Assembly: GCA_017481495.1 (NCBI GenBank) | Contig: JAFUPC010000085.1 | Coordinates: 1-64,000 of the forward strand | Direction of reading: 5' to 3' | Origin: Clostridia bacterium | GTDB taxonomy: Bacteria > Bacillota > Clostridia > Oscillospirales > CAG-272 | DNA length: 64,000 nucleotides | In this document: piece after piece, positions 9,514 through 17,217 of the stretch | Numbering within the stretch: position 1 is the stretch's first letter | How the letters are laid out: every line of letters begins with the position of its first letter | Program-made: the position numbers and the translations under genes | Notes under the pieces: generated by a model | Seen by the model: the letters and a program-made list of their open reading frames with translations, nothing else | Told to the model about the DNA's origin: nothing | The model's database searches: none

Positions 9514-9531
9514 CACCTGTCTTGACAGGTG
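9514..9531. promoter_or_regulatory. Operator-like palindrome at the transcription start
   Basis: CACCTGTC-TT-GACAGGTG is a perfect 8+8 inverted repeat beginning nine bases after the -10 box, where a bound repressor would block initiation. No regulator gene is adjacent, so the protein is unknown. Confidence 0.65.
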
Positions 9532-9576
9532 AGCTTGACACATTGATTGACAGCAAAAAGGAGAATCCCCACAATT

Positions 9577-10635
9577 ATGAACAAAGTAAAAGCGTTTCTG
9601 GAACGCAAGGACATCGTTTTTTCCGCGAAGCGGTACGGCATTGATGCGATGTCCGCAATGGCGCAGGGGCTGTTCTGTTCCCTGCTCATCGGAACCATTA
9701 TCAAAACCCTGGGCTCCCAGCTCGGTGTTCCGTTTCTCAACGACATCGGCGGATTTGCATCGGGAATGTCCGGCCCGGCGATGGCGTGTGCCATCGGGTA
9801 TGCGCTGAAAGCACCGCCGCTGGTGCTGTATTCCCTGCTCGCGGTCGGTTCGGCGGCAAACGGATACGGCGGCGCGGGCGGCCCGCTTGCAGTGCTCGTC
9901 ATTGCCATCATCGCGGCGGAATGCGGCAAAGCGGTGTCCAAGGAGACCCGCATTGATCTGCTCGTCACGCCGTTTGTCACCATCACGGTCGGCGTTGCGC
10001 TGTCCGCGTGGCTTGCACCGGTCATCGGCGCGGCGGCAAGTGCATTCGGGGAGGTCATCAAGCACGCGACCGAAATGCAGCCGTTTCTGATGGGCATCGT
10101 CGTCTCGGTGCTGGTCGGCATCGCGCTGACGCTTCCCATCTCCTCCGCCGCCATCTGTGCCGCGCTCTCCCTGACCGGTCTTGCCGGCGGTGCGGCAGTT
10201 GCGGGATGCTGTGCGCAGATGGTCGGCTTTGCCGTCATGAGCTTCCGTGAAAACGGCGTGGGCGGACTCGTTTCGCAAGGGCTGGGCACGTCAATGCTCC
10301 AGATGGGCAACATCGTCCGCAACCCAAAAATCTGGATTCCGCCGATCCTCACGTCCGCCGTCACCGGTCCCCTTGCGACCTACATATTCAAAATGGAAAT
10401 GAACGGCGAAGCGATCTCCTCCGGTATGGGCACCTGCGGCCTTGTCGGACAGATCGGCGTTTACACCGGCTGGCTGAACGATATTTCGACAGGTGCGAAG
10501 ACCGCCATCACCGCCTTTGACTGGGTGGGACTGGTTCTCATCTGCTTTGTGCTTCCCGCGGTGCTGACGTGGGTGTTCGGGCTGTTTTTCCGGAAGATTG
10601 GGTGGATAAAAGAAAACGATCTGAAATTGGATTGA
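9577..10635 (+). CDS. PTS_EIIC_2-type membrane protein
   Basis: 352 residues, rich in Gly/Ala with about eight to ten hydrophobic segments. The sequence ERKDIVFSAKRYGIDAMSAM at the N-terminus, GYGGAGGPLAVLV mid-way, and SSGMGTCGLVGQIGVYTG near the end match the family described as a PTS IIC-like putative sugar transporter (PF13303 type). These proteins lack the phosphorylatable IIB domain, and no IIA or IIB gene is nearby, so PTS-linked transport is doubtful. The ATG at 9577 with AAAAGGAG upstream was chosen. It stands alone between its own promoter and terminator, with exact inverted 14-base repeat fragments outside it at 9397-9410 and 10737-10750. Confidence 0.82.
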   Translation: MNKVKAFLERKDIVFSAKRYGIDAMSAMAQGLFCSLLIGTIIKTLGSQLGVPFLNDIGGFASGMSGPAMACAIGYALKAPPLVLYSLLAVGSAANGYGGAGGPLAVLVIAIIAAECGKAVSKETRIDLLVTPFVTITVGVALSAWLAPVIGAAASAFGEVIKHATEMQPFLMGIVVSVLVGIALTLPISSAAICAALSLTGLAGGAAVAGCCAQMVGFAVMSFRENGVGGLVSQGLGTSMLQMGNIVRNPKIWIPPILTSAVTGPLATYIFKMEMNGEAISSGMGTCGLVGQIGVYTGWLNDISTGAKTAITAFDWVGLVLICFVLPAVLTWVFGLFFRKIGWIKENDLKLD

Positions 10636-10647
10636 ATATGGTTTTTG

Positions 10648-10680
10648 AGAACCGTCCGAGGGTGGGCGGTTCTTTGATTT
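10648..10680 (+). terminator. Terminator of the EIIC-like gene
   Basis: AGAACCG (10648-10654) pairs with CGGTTCT (10667-10673), followed by a T-rich run. Confidence 0.75.
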
Positions 10681-10736
10681 TCTTTGGTATGGGTATAGGT
10701 ACGATGTGCGTTCGTCTTGGGTAAATGTTTTCAGCT

Positions 10737-10755
10737 TAAGGGCGACGATGAACGG
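10737..10755 (+). repeat. Dispersed repeat fragment (module M5)
   Basis: TAAGGGCGACGATG at 10737-10750 is the exact reverse complement of 9397-9410. Confidence 0.6.
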
Positions 10756-10800
10756 TTTGATAGAAAGACTGGCATACAGGCGACAGCATTCCCCCAAACC

Positions 10801-10829
10801 TTGACATCCGCCCAAAAATGTGGTATACT
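10801..10829 (+). promoter_or_regulatory. Promoter of recG
   Basis: TTGACA at 10801-10806, 17-base spacer, TATACT at 10824-10829. Confidence 0.85.
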
Positions 10830-10870
10830 ATAATCAGAACAAAAATTCGCCAAATGAAAGGAGACCGCCG

Positions 10871-13162
10871 ATGCCGCCGAAAAAAAACGATACTGCGCTC
10901 ACCCCCGATTCCCCCGTCACGTCCCTTGCCGGAATTTCCGAGACACGGGGGAAACTGTTTGAAAAAATGGGGGTCAGAACGCTGACTGACTTGTGCCGCC
11001 ATTATCCGCGCGGGTATGAGATGCGGGGGCGGGTGACGACGACAGCGGATGCGAAAAACGGGGAGGCCGTGTCGCTTCTTCTGACCGTCGGCACCCAGCC
11101 GAAAGTGACGACGATCCGGCGCGGGATGATTCTGACCCGGTTCACCGCGTTTGACGAATGCGGCACAGCGACGATTACCTATTTCAATCAGCCGTATCTG
11201 CGGGATGCGTTTGCCGTCGGCAGTACCTACCGTTTTTTCGGCCGCTGTGAACGGGGGGCGGGAAACCGTCTCTCGCTGAATTCCCCGAAGCACGAGCCTG
11301 TCCCGCTGTCCGACCCCGGGGACGGAAGCACGCTTCCGTCGGTATATCCCATCTACCGCGCGACCGCGGGTCTGACCCAGAAGCTGATTTCGGGCGCAGT
11401 GGAAAAGGCACTCGCCGTCGTGTTCCCACCGGACAAAGAAATTCCCGACCCGCTTCCTGATGACCTGCGCCGCGAATACGGGCTGTGCGGGTATACTTAT
11501 GCCATCCGGAACATCCATCTGCCCGAAAACGAAGCGGTGCTGGATGCCGCGCGGAAGCGGTTGATCTTTGAGGAGCTGACCCTGTTCTCGCTCGGTCTGC
11601 GCAGGCGGCGTTATCTGCGTTCCCAATACGATGCGCCCGTCATGTTCGCCCCCGACATGACCCCGTTTTTCTCTGCTCAGCCGTATGATCTGACCGGTGC
11701 CCAGAAGCGTGCCGTCGCCGATTTTCTCCGCGACATGACCGTGGGGGAACCGGCGGGCGGTGGGGAGAATTTTTCAACGGATAAAAGTTCCAAGCCCCCT
11801 ATGAACCGATTGTTATCTGGCGATTGTCGACCAGCCAACATCGCTCCAAAGCCTCCAATGAATCGCTTACTTTCGGGCGATGTTGGCAGCGGCAAGACCG
11901 TCTGCGCCGCCGCCGCGCTGTATATCGCCCTTGCAAACGGCTATCAGGCGGCGCTGATGGCACCGACGGAAATTCTGGCGACCCAGCACTTTGAAGACCT
12001 TGCACCGATGTTCGCCCGGCTCGGCTTTGGCTGTGAGCTGCTCGTCGGTTCCACGAAAGCAAAGGACAAAACTTCCATCAAATCCCGTCTGGCATCGGGA
12101 GAGCTTCCGCTTGTCATCGGCACGCACGCCCTGCTTGAGGACAACGTGGTCTTTTTGAACTGCGGTCTTGTCATCACGGACGAACAGCACCGCTTCGGTG
12201 TCGGTCAGCGCGCGGCACTGGCAAAAAAGGCGGCGCATCTGCACACGCTCATCATGTCGGCAACGCCGATCCCGCGCACGATGGCGCTGATGATGTTCGG
12301 CGACCTGGATATGTCGGTTCTGGACGAGCTTCCGCCCGGACGGCAGAAGGTCTCGACCTTTACCGTGGACGAGTCCTACAGAGAACGCCTGAACGGCTTC
12401 ATCCGCAAACAGGTGACAGAGGGACATCAGGTCTACATTGTCTGTCCGGCAATCGATGATTGCCCTGCCATTGAAGAAAACGAGGATGACATGATCGGCG
12501 ATGACGGTCTGCCTGCCGCCGCGGACGACAGCCGTCCGACCCTGAAAGCCGCCGTTGCGTATGCGGAACAGCTGCAGAGAGAGGTCTTCCCCGACCTGTC
12601 CGTCGGATTCCTGCACGGAAAAATGAAGCCCGCCGAAAAGGATGCCGTCATGCATCGCTTTACGACGGGGGAAGTGATGATTTTAGTCTCGACGACCGTC
12701 ATCGAGGTCGGGGTCAACGTGCCGACGGCAACCTTGATGGTCGTTGAAAACGCGGAATATTTCGGTCTGTCCCAGCTGCATCAGCTCCGCGGCCGCGTCG
12801 GGCGCGGTCGGGACAAATCGTGGTGTATTCTCGTATCGGAGTCCAAAACGGAGCACGCGCGTGAGCGCCTTTCCATCATGTGCAAAACGAACAACGGCTA
12901 CGAAATTGCGGAAAAAGACTTAGAGCTGCGCGGCCCCGGCGATTTCTTTGCGACAAACACGGGCGACACCGCCGCGCTTGATGTCCGTCAGTCCGGCGGT
13001 CTGCGGTTCACCGTTGCTTCGTTCTGCGACGACATGGAAATGGTGCAAAACGCGTTTGCCGCCGCCGACCGCGTGATGGCGGAGGATCCCGCGCTGGAAA
13101 CGGAGAAATACCGGCCGATGAAGGAGGCGCTTGCGCGGGCGTTTGGGGAGATTGTGCTGTAA
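10871..13162 (+). CDS. recG: ATP-dependent DNA helicase RecG
   Basis: 763 residues. RecG remodels stalled forks and Holliday junctions. Order: wedge/OB region (about 1-260), then SF2 helicase motifs GDVGSGKT (Walker A, about 336-343), TDEQHRFGVGQR (DEQH-type Walker B region), MSATPIPRT, the second RecA domain with STTVIEVGVNVP and QLRGRVGRG, and the C-terminal GPGDF. An extra segment of about 35 residues before Walker A carries a second copy of Lys-Pro-Pro-Met-Asn-Arg-Leu-Leu-Ser-Gly-Asp (308-318 and 327-337). A further acidic insert lies in the second RecA domain (about 537-560). The start at 10871 has GGAGA nearby and follows the promoter; earlier in-frame starts fall in the promoter. Confidence 0.95.
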   Translation: MPPKKNDTALTPDSPVTSLAGISETRGKLFEKMGVRTLTDLCRHYPRGYEMRGRVTTTADAKNGEAVSLLLTVGTQPKVTTIRRGMILTRFTAFDECGTATITYFNQPYLRDAFAVGSTYRFFGRCERGAGNRLSLNSPKHEPVPLSDPGDGSTLPSVYPIYRATAGLTQKLISGAVEKALAVVFPPDKEIPDPLPDDLRREYGLCGYTYAIRNIHLPENEAVLDAARKRLIFEELTLFSLGLRRRRYLRSQYDAPVMFAPDMTPFFSAQPYDLTGAQKRAVADFLRDMTVGEPAGGGENFSTDKSSKPPMNRLLSGDCRPANIAPKPPMNRLLSGDVGSGKTVCAAAALYIALANGYQAALMAPTEILATQHFEDLAPMFARLGFGCELLVGSTKAKDKTSIKSRLASGELPLVIGTHALLEDNVVFLNCGLVITDEQHRFGVGQRAALAKKAAHLHTLIMSATPIPRTMALMMFGDLDMSVLDELPPGRQKVSTFTVDESYRERLNGFIRKQVTEGHQVYIVCPAIDDCPAIEENEDDMIGDDGLPAAADDSRPTLKAAVAYAEQLQREVFPDLSVGFLHGKMKPAEKDAVMHRFTTGEVMILVSTTVIEVGVNVPTATLMVVENAEYFGLSQLHQLRGRVGRGRDKSWCILVSESKTEHARERLSIMCKTNNGYEIAEKDLELRGPGDFFATNTGDTAALDVRQSGGLRFTVASFCDDMEMVQNAFAAADRVMAEDPALETEKYRPMKEALARAFGEIVL
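11792..11881 (+). repeat. Recoded duplication inside recG, with inverted repeat
   Basis: Bases 11792-11824 and 11849-11881 (57-base period) encode the same eleven residues but differ at seven of the synonymous sites. GCCAACATCGC at 11834-11844 is the exact reverse complement of 11877-11887. Confidence 0.85.
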
Positions 13163-13178
13163 GAAGAACCTTACACCG

Positions 13179-13532
13179 TCACGGATGTGCGGAATCCGCG
13201 CCTGCCCCAAGATTCATCCGCGCGGTACGGCGGATGTCCTTTTCTCCGTCCTGTGTCCGTTTGCGAAACTCAATCACCAGATCGGAATCCAGTGCATCTG
13301 CAATTTTCAGAAGCATCTGTAAGGTCGGATTTCCGCCGCCTTTTTCCAGACGGCTGATGTTGCTCTGCCGGATTCCGCATTTTTCCGCAAGCTCGGTCTG
13401 TGTCATACCGGCTTCCTCCCGTGCGCGGAGAAGCAGCTTTCTGATTTCATATTCCGGCTGAAGCGCATCGTATTCCCGTTTCAGCTCGGAGTCTTCCGAC
13501 AGGGTCTTGTTCAGATATTCGTTGAAGTCCAT
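13179..13532 (-). CDS. XRE-family helix-turn-helix regulator (HigA-like), orphan
   Basis: 117 residues. The HTH lies at about 43-65 (MTQTELAEKCGIRQSNISRL), followed by the helix LQMLLKIADALDSDLVIEF. The N-terminal helix with the DSELKREYDALQPEYEI segment is typical of antitoxins of the HigA/RelB-associated XRE group. No toxin-sized gene flanks it: recG ends 16 bases away on the other strand and the next upstream gene is a divergent lipoprotein. The promoter at 13574-13602 is overlaid by a perfect 20-base palindrome, so it probably represses itself. It could be a solitary regulator or an antitoxin left after toxin loss. Confidence 0.85.
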   Translation of the reverse strand: MDFNEYLNKTLSEDSELKREYDALQPEYEIRKLLLRAREEAGMTQTELAEKCGIRQSNISRLEKGGGNPTLQMLLKIADALDSDLVIEFRKRTQDGEKDIRRTARMNLGAGADSAHP

Positions 13533-13573
13533 CAGGAATGCCTCCTTAAATAATCCTCTTTGTATTATTCGAT

Positions 13574-13602
13574 ATTATATATCATATATGATATATTTTC
13601 AA
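13574..13602 (-). promoter_or_regulatory. Promoter of the XRE gene
   Basis: Minus strand TTGAAA (13602-13597), exactly 17 bases, TATAAT (13579-13574). Confidence 0.8.
13577..13596. promoter_or_regulatory. 20-base perfect palindrome, likely autoregulatory operator
   Basis: The palindrome is centred between 13586 and 13587, reads ATATATCATA and its complement, and fills the spacer and -10 of the XRE promoter. An XRE dimer bound here would occlude RNA polymerase. Confidence 0.7.
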
Positions 13603-13782
13603 GCATCATATTGTAAATTAACTGTGAACGAAAAATCGGCAATTCCCGTTTTCCGCAAAAAATCCCCTCCACACCGAAAAATTTACAAATCCGCCATGAA
13701 AACCGCAAGCAATCGGCACAATCGCGTGGTAAAATATAAGGTAACGATTTTATCCCAACCGAAAGAAAGTGATATTCCGAAT

Positions 13783-14361
13783 ATGAAAAAATCAACCCGA
13801 CTTCTCACCCTGCTCCTGACGATCACGATGCTGTGTTCCCTCTGCTTCTCCTCCTGCGGTGGAAACGAAACAGAGACAGGCGTTGCCATTCCGAACGATA
13901 TGTCCGCTGTCGTCAGCGAAGCCAAAGACTATGACTTTGTCTATCCGTCCGACTGGCTCGTGGAAACGACCGTCGGCATGACCAGCGTTTACGCCGAGGA
14001 CAACGCACAGTCCAACGTCACCGTCTGCGCAAACGAGATCACCGGTGAGATCACCTCCATCGAGGGCTACTGGGAAATGTTCTCCGAACAATTCTCCGCC
14101 ACCTTTGCGGATTTTGCCATGATCGATGCGGAGCCTGCCGACGTTGTCATCGGTTCTGCCTATGAAGAAGACGGCAACACGACCGAGGGTCTGAAATACC
14201 GCTACACGGCGACAGTGGGCGATGTGAAATACCAGTGGATGCAGGTGCTGTTCGTGCGCGGCGCGACCCTGTACATTCTCACCTACACCTCCACGGTGGA
14301 TGCATATGAAGAAAATCTCGACGACGTCAACGACATCATCGCTTACTTCTCGTTCCGTTAA
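13783..14361 (+). CDS. Lipoprotein with PsbP/Mog1-like fold (putative)
   Basis: 192 residues. MKKSTRLLTLLLTITMLCSL followed by Cys25 in an FSSC lipobox marks a membrane-anchored lipoprotein. The remainder, with DYDFVYPSDWLVET near 50-63, TSVYAEDNAQSNVTV, and MQVLFVRGATLYILTYTS near the end, resembles the PsbP/Mog1-like stress-type lipoproteins whose role in Bacillota is unknown. The ATG at 13783 was preferred over upstream in-frame starts because it begins the signal peptide. The ribosome site is weak (GAAAGAAAG). It ends 23 bases before the cysteine desulfurase gene. Confidence 0.75.
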   Translation: MKKSTRLLTLLLTITMLCSLCFSSCGGNETETGVAIPNDMSAVVSEAKDYDFVYPSDWLVETTVGMTSVYAEDNAQSNVTVCANEITGEITSIEGYWEMFSEQFSATFADFAMIDAEPADVVIGSAYEEDGNTTEGLKYRYTATVGDVKYQWMQVLFVRGATLYILTYTSTVDAYEENLDDVNDIIAYFSFR

Positions 14362-14384
14362 ATGCAATTTTAATTCCGAAAACC

Positions 14385-15569
14385 ATGATCTACTTTGACA
14401 ACAGCGCAACAACCAAACCGTCCGCCGCCTGCACGGATGCGATGATGCAGGTTCTGACCGAAGCATGGGGCAATCCCTCCTCCCGCCACACGATGGGTGT
14501 GGAGGCGCACAAAATTCTCGCCACTGCCAGACAGCAGATCTTTTCCGCGCTCGGTGTGCGGGCAATGAACGCAAAGGACGAGAACCTCATTTTCACGGCA
14601 TCGGGCACCGAAGCGGACAATCTCGCCGTTCTCGGCACCGCAAGAGCCAAAAAAGCGCTTGCCGGCGGCAAGTGCATCACAACGGACGCTGAACATCCCG
14701 CCGTCCTGCGGCCGTTTTCCGTCCTTGAAAACGAGGGCTTCCGGACAGCGTATATCCACACGAAAAACGGCGTTTTCGACATGGAGCAGTTCCGGCGGGA
14801 AATGACCCCCGACACCTTCCTTATCTCCGTCATGCTCGTCAACAACGAAACGGGGGCGGTCAATGACATCCGCGCCATTTCCGACTATGCGAAAAGCGTC
14901 AATCCGGAGTGCATCGTCCACACCGATGCGGTGCAGGGATTCTTAAAAATCCCGTTCACGCCGCAGTCGCTCGGTGCCGACCTTGTCACCGTCTCCGCAC
15001 ATAAAATTCACGGGCCGAAAGGGGTCGGGGCGCTGTACATTTCCCCGTATCTCATCAAGCGCCGTGCCGTCTCCCCTGTCATCTTCGGCGGCGGGCAGGA
15101 GTCGGATTTCCGTTCCGGCACCGAAAATCTCCCCGGCATCGCAGGCTTCGGCGCGGCGGCCGCCGCAGGTTCTGCCTCCATACAGGACGATATTGCCCAC
15201 ATGACAGCACTACGGGATTACATTGCCCAGAAGTTGTCCGCAGACGAAACGTTGTCCGCTGTCCGGGTCAATCTCCCGCAGTCGGAAATGCGCGCGCCGC
15301 ACATTCTGAGCATCCGCCTGCCGAAGATCAAGAGCGAAACGATGCTGAACTACCTCTCCGGCCGCGGCATCGCCATATCCAGCGGTTCCGCCTGCTCCGC
15401 CCAGAGCGGACGCATTTCAAATGCCCTGTTGTGCTTCGGGCTTTCCGAGTCCGATGCCGACACCACCCTGCGCATCAGTCTCTGCCCCGAAAACACGACC
15501 GGGGAAGCGGATATTTTCCTCGATGCCCTGCGCATGGGGATAAAAATGCTGGCGCGGATGAAGCGGTAA
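14385..15569 (+). CDS. Cysteine desulfurase (NifS/IscS family)
   Basis: 394 residues. PLP enzyme releasing sulfur from cysteine for Fe-S clusters or thiolation. Seen: YFDNSATT at the N-terminus, FTASGTEADNLA, NNETGAVND, HTDAVQG, the Schiff-base Lys207 in SAHKIHGPKG, the RSGTEN motif, and the sulfur-accepting Cys337 in SGSACSAQSG, a short-loop arrangement. No iscU, thiI or mnmA gene is adjacent, so the acceptor is unknown. No strong ribosome site precedes the ATG, which lies 23 bases after the lipoprotein stop, so expression may be coupled. The PHP gene follows within 24 bases. Confidence 0.92.
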   Translation: MIYFDNSATTKPSAACTDAMMQVLTEAWGNPSSRHTMGVEAHKILATARQQIFSALGVRAMNAKDENLIFTASGTEADNLAVLGTARAKKALAGGKCITTDAEHPAVLRPFSVLENEGFRTAYIHTKNGVFDMEQFRREMTPDTFLISVMLVNNETGAVNDIRAISDYAKSVNPECIVHTDAVQGFLKIPFTPQSLGADLVTVSAHKIHGPKGVGALYISPYLIKRRAVSPVIFGGGQESDFRSGTENLPGIAGFGAAAAAGSASIQDDIAHMTALRDYIAQKLSADETLSAVRVNLPQSEMRAPHILSIRLPKIKSETMLNYLSGRGIAISSGSACSAQSGRISNALLCFGLSESDADTTLRISLCPENTTGEADIFLDALRMGIKMLARMKR

Positions 15570-15592
15570 AGGAGAAACGAAAGGACTCCACC

Positions 15593-16276
15593 ATGTACAA
15601 ATACGAACTTCACTGTCACACCGCAGAGGATGATCTTGCCGCGCACGTTCCGGCGGCGGAGATTGTCCGGATGTACAAGGATGCCGGATACGACGGCATC
15701 GTCATCACAGACCATTATTTTTCCATCTTCTTTGACTGGTTCAAGGAAGAATTGGACGGCGCATCGCACGAAAAAATCATCGACCGCTGGCTAAAAGGCT
15801 ACCGTGCGGCAAAGGAGGAGGGCGACCGCATCGGCTTTACGGTTCTGCCGGGATGCGAGGTGCGCTTTGACGGCACCATCAACGATTATCTCGTTTACGG
15901 CCTTGACGAAGACTTCTTCTATCACGCGCCCCTGCTCAACCGTCTGCCGGGGGGACTTGGCGAGCTGTTGTCCGTGCTCCCCGAGGACGTTTGTGTCGTT
16001 CACGCGCATCCGTTCCGCAACGGCATGACCGTCACCGACCCTGCCCCGCTGTTCGGCATTGAGGTGCAGAACGGCGGCACGGAACCCATCCGCAACCATC
16101 TCGCAAAGGAATTTGCCGCATTCTACGGCAAGGCCATGACCTCCGGCTCGGACTTCCACAACAAGGATGCGCTCGCGCGCGGCGGCATTCAGACCGAAAC
16201 ACCCATCCGCACCCCTGCCGATCTCGTTTCCGCATTGCGCTGTGGGAAGTATTCGCTGATTTATCCGGCGGAATGA
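15593..16276 (+). CDS. PHP-domain phosphoesterase
   Basis: 227 residues. Metal-binding PHP motifs are in order: ELHCHTAEDD (His-X-His, residues 5-9), VITDHYF (about 40-46), GCEVRF, VVHAHPFRNG and GSDFHNKD near the end. Such proteins hydrolyse phosphoesters such as histidinol phosphate or nucleotide-type substrates; no his genes are here, so the substrate is open. The ATG at 15593 has two Shine-Dalgarno-like AAAGGA sites at 15568-15586. It is probably co-transcribed with the cysteine desulfurase. A second, different PHP protein is encoded at 31090-31923. Confidence 0.88.
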   Translation: MYKYELHCHTAEDDLAAHVPAAEIVRMYKDAGYDGIVITDHYFSIFFDWFKEELDGASHEKIIDRWLKGYRAAKEEGDRIGFTVLPGCEVRFDGTINDYLVYGLDEDFFYHAPLLNRLPGGLGELLSVLPEDVCVVHAHPFRNGMTVTDPAPLFGIEVQNGGTEPIRNHLAKEFAAFYGKAMTSGSDFHNKDALARGGIQTETPIRTPADLVSALRCGKYSLIYPAE

Positions 16277-16360
16277 TAATTCAGCGTCTGGATCTTGATT
16301 CAGCAGTTGAATGATTATTCATCTTGAATCCTGATTCATCGGACGAAGCTTGAACCGACC

Positions 16361-16927
16361 ATGAACGTTATTTTATCATCCGGTATGGCATTCGCCGCCA
16401 CCAACATCGACGATATTTTTGTGCTTGCCATCCTGTTTTCCGCTGCTGAAAAATACGCTGTTTCCGTCGTCGCCGGGCAGTATCTCGGCATTGGCATTCT
16501 GACCGCCGTCTCCCTTTTGTGCGCGGGCGGGCTGTCCTTTCTGCCGGATGCCGTCATCCGTCTGCTCGGCATCATCCCCATCGCGCTCGGCATCCGGGAA
16601 TGGCGTTCCCACTGCCGCCCAAAACCCACGGACGACGATGAACCGAAGTCGGATACATCTTCCGTCGGCATATGGAGCACCGCCCTGCTCACCGTTTCCG
16701 GCGGCGCGGACAATCTCGGCGTTTACATCCCGCTGTTTTCCGGCTATACAATACCGGAATGTGTCACGGCAGTGCTTGTGTTTGCCGTATTGTGCGGGGT
16801 GTGGTGTCTGCTTGCACAAAAGCTCTCCGCCCTCCCGCCGGTGCGGACGTTTCTGGAAAAATACAAGTCCCCCGTCATCGCCGCGGTGTTTGTGTGCATC
16901 GGCGTGACGGTGCTGTGGGGAATATGA
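16361..16927 (+). CDS. CadD-like cadmium/cation transporter family membrane protein
   Basis: 188 residues with about five membrane segments. The start SGMAFAATNIDDIFVLAILF carries the Asn-Ile-Asp-Asp motif of CadD and LysE-superfamily exporters, repeated in the second half as VSGGADNLGVYIPLF. A soluble Pro/Asp-rich loop lies at about 88-105. CadD confers cadmium export or binding in staphylococci; here no ArsR or CadC regulator is adjacent, so the substrate is inferred from family only. The 84 bases before it hold repeated CTTGATTCA/TTGATTCATC-like words of unknown role. A new promoter lies 21 bases after its stop. Confidence 0.83.
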   Translation: MNVILSSGMAFAATNIDDIFVLAILFSAAEKYAVSVVAGQYLGIGILTAVSLLCAGGLSFLPDAVIRLLGIIPIALGIREWRSHCRPKPTDDDEPKSDTSSVGIWSTALLTVSGGADNLGVYIPLFSGYTIPECVTAVLVFAVLCGVWCLLAQKLSALPPVRTFLEKYKSPVIAAVFVCIGVTVLWGI

Positions 16928-16947
16928 TAATTTTTTCATTTCCCCCC

Positions 16948-16977
16948 TTGACAATCCCCCCCATTCCATGCTATAAT
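16948..16977 (+). promoter_or_regulatory. Promoter of the leader peptide and GNAT gene
   Basis: TTGACA at 16948-16953, 18-base spacer, TATAAT at 16972-16977. Expected start near 16984, giving a leader of about 235 bases. Confidence 0.85.
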
Positions 16978-17015
16978 ATTATAAATCCATCCGATTCCGA
17001 GGTAACAAAACCGTT

Positions 17016-17123
17016 ATGACCACCATGATGACAGCCAATGTCAATAAAGGTAAGCGCGTCGCTGTACGAGAATCCGTACACGCCGGGCTTGCATGGTTGT
17101 TGTCTTTTGGGAATGCGGGATAA
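17016..17123 (+). CDS. Small leader ORF (35 residues), putative attenuation peptide
   Basis: The ORF runs from ATG at 17016 to TAA at 17121 and encodes a basic-then-hydrophobic peptide beginning MTTMMTANVNKGKRVAV. GAGGT at 16999-17003 lies 12 bases upstream. It starts about 30 bases into the transcript and ends 33 bases before a terminator-like hairpin. Bases 17088-17099 inside it can pair with 17153-17164, the 5' side of that terminator. No similarity to a known leader peptide is recognised. The role is inferred from position and pairing only. Confidence 0.5.
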   Translation: MTTMMTANVNKGKRVAVRESVHAGLAWLLSFGNAG

Positions 17124-17155
17124 TTTTGATACATTTCCGTCATATAAGCAATCAA

Positions 17156-17194
17156 CGGTGCAGGCAGCAATTTTCCGCTGCGGGCATCGTTTTT
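17156..17194 (+). terminator. Terminator-like attenuator hairpin before the GNAT gene
   Basis: CGGTGC-AG-GCAGC pairs with GCTGC-GG-GCATCG around an eight-base loop and is followed by five T residues, ending just before AAGGAGGA (17202-17209). No promoter fits in the 23 bases left, so GNAT expression must pass through it. Confidence 0.7.
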
Positions 17195-17217
17195 ATATTT
17201 TCAAGGAGGACATTTTC

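Noticed and set aside
13179..13532. Complete type II toxin-antitoxin module
   Set aside because: Only the antitoxin-like protein is present; no toxin-sized ORF lies within several hundred bases on the same strand.
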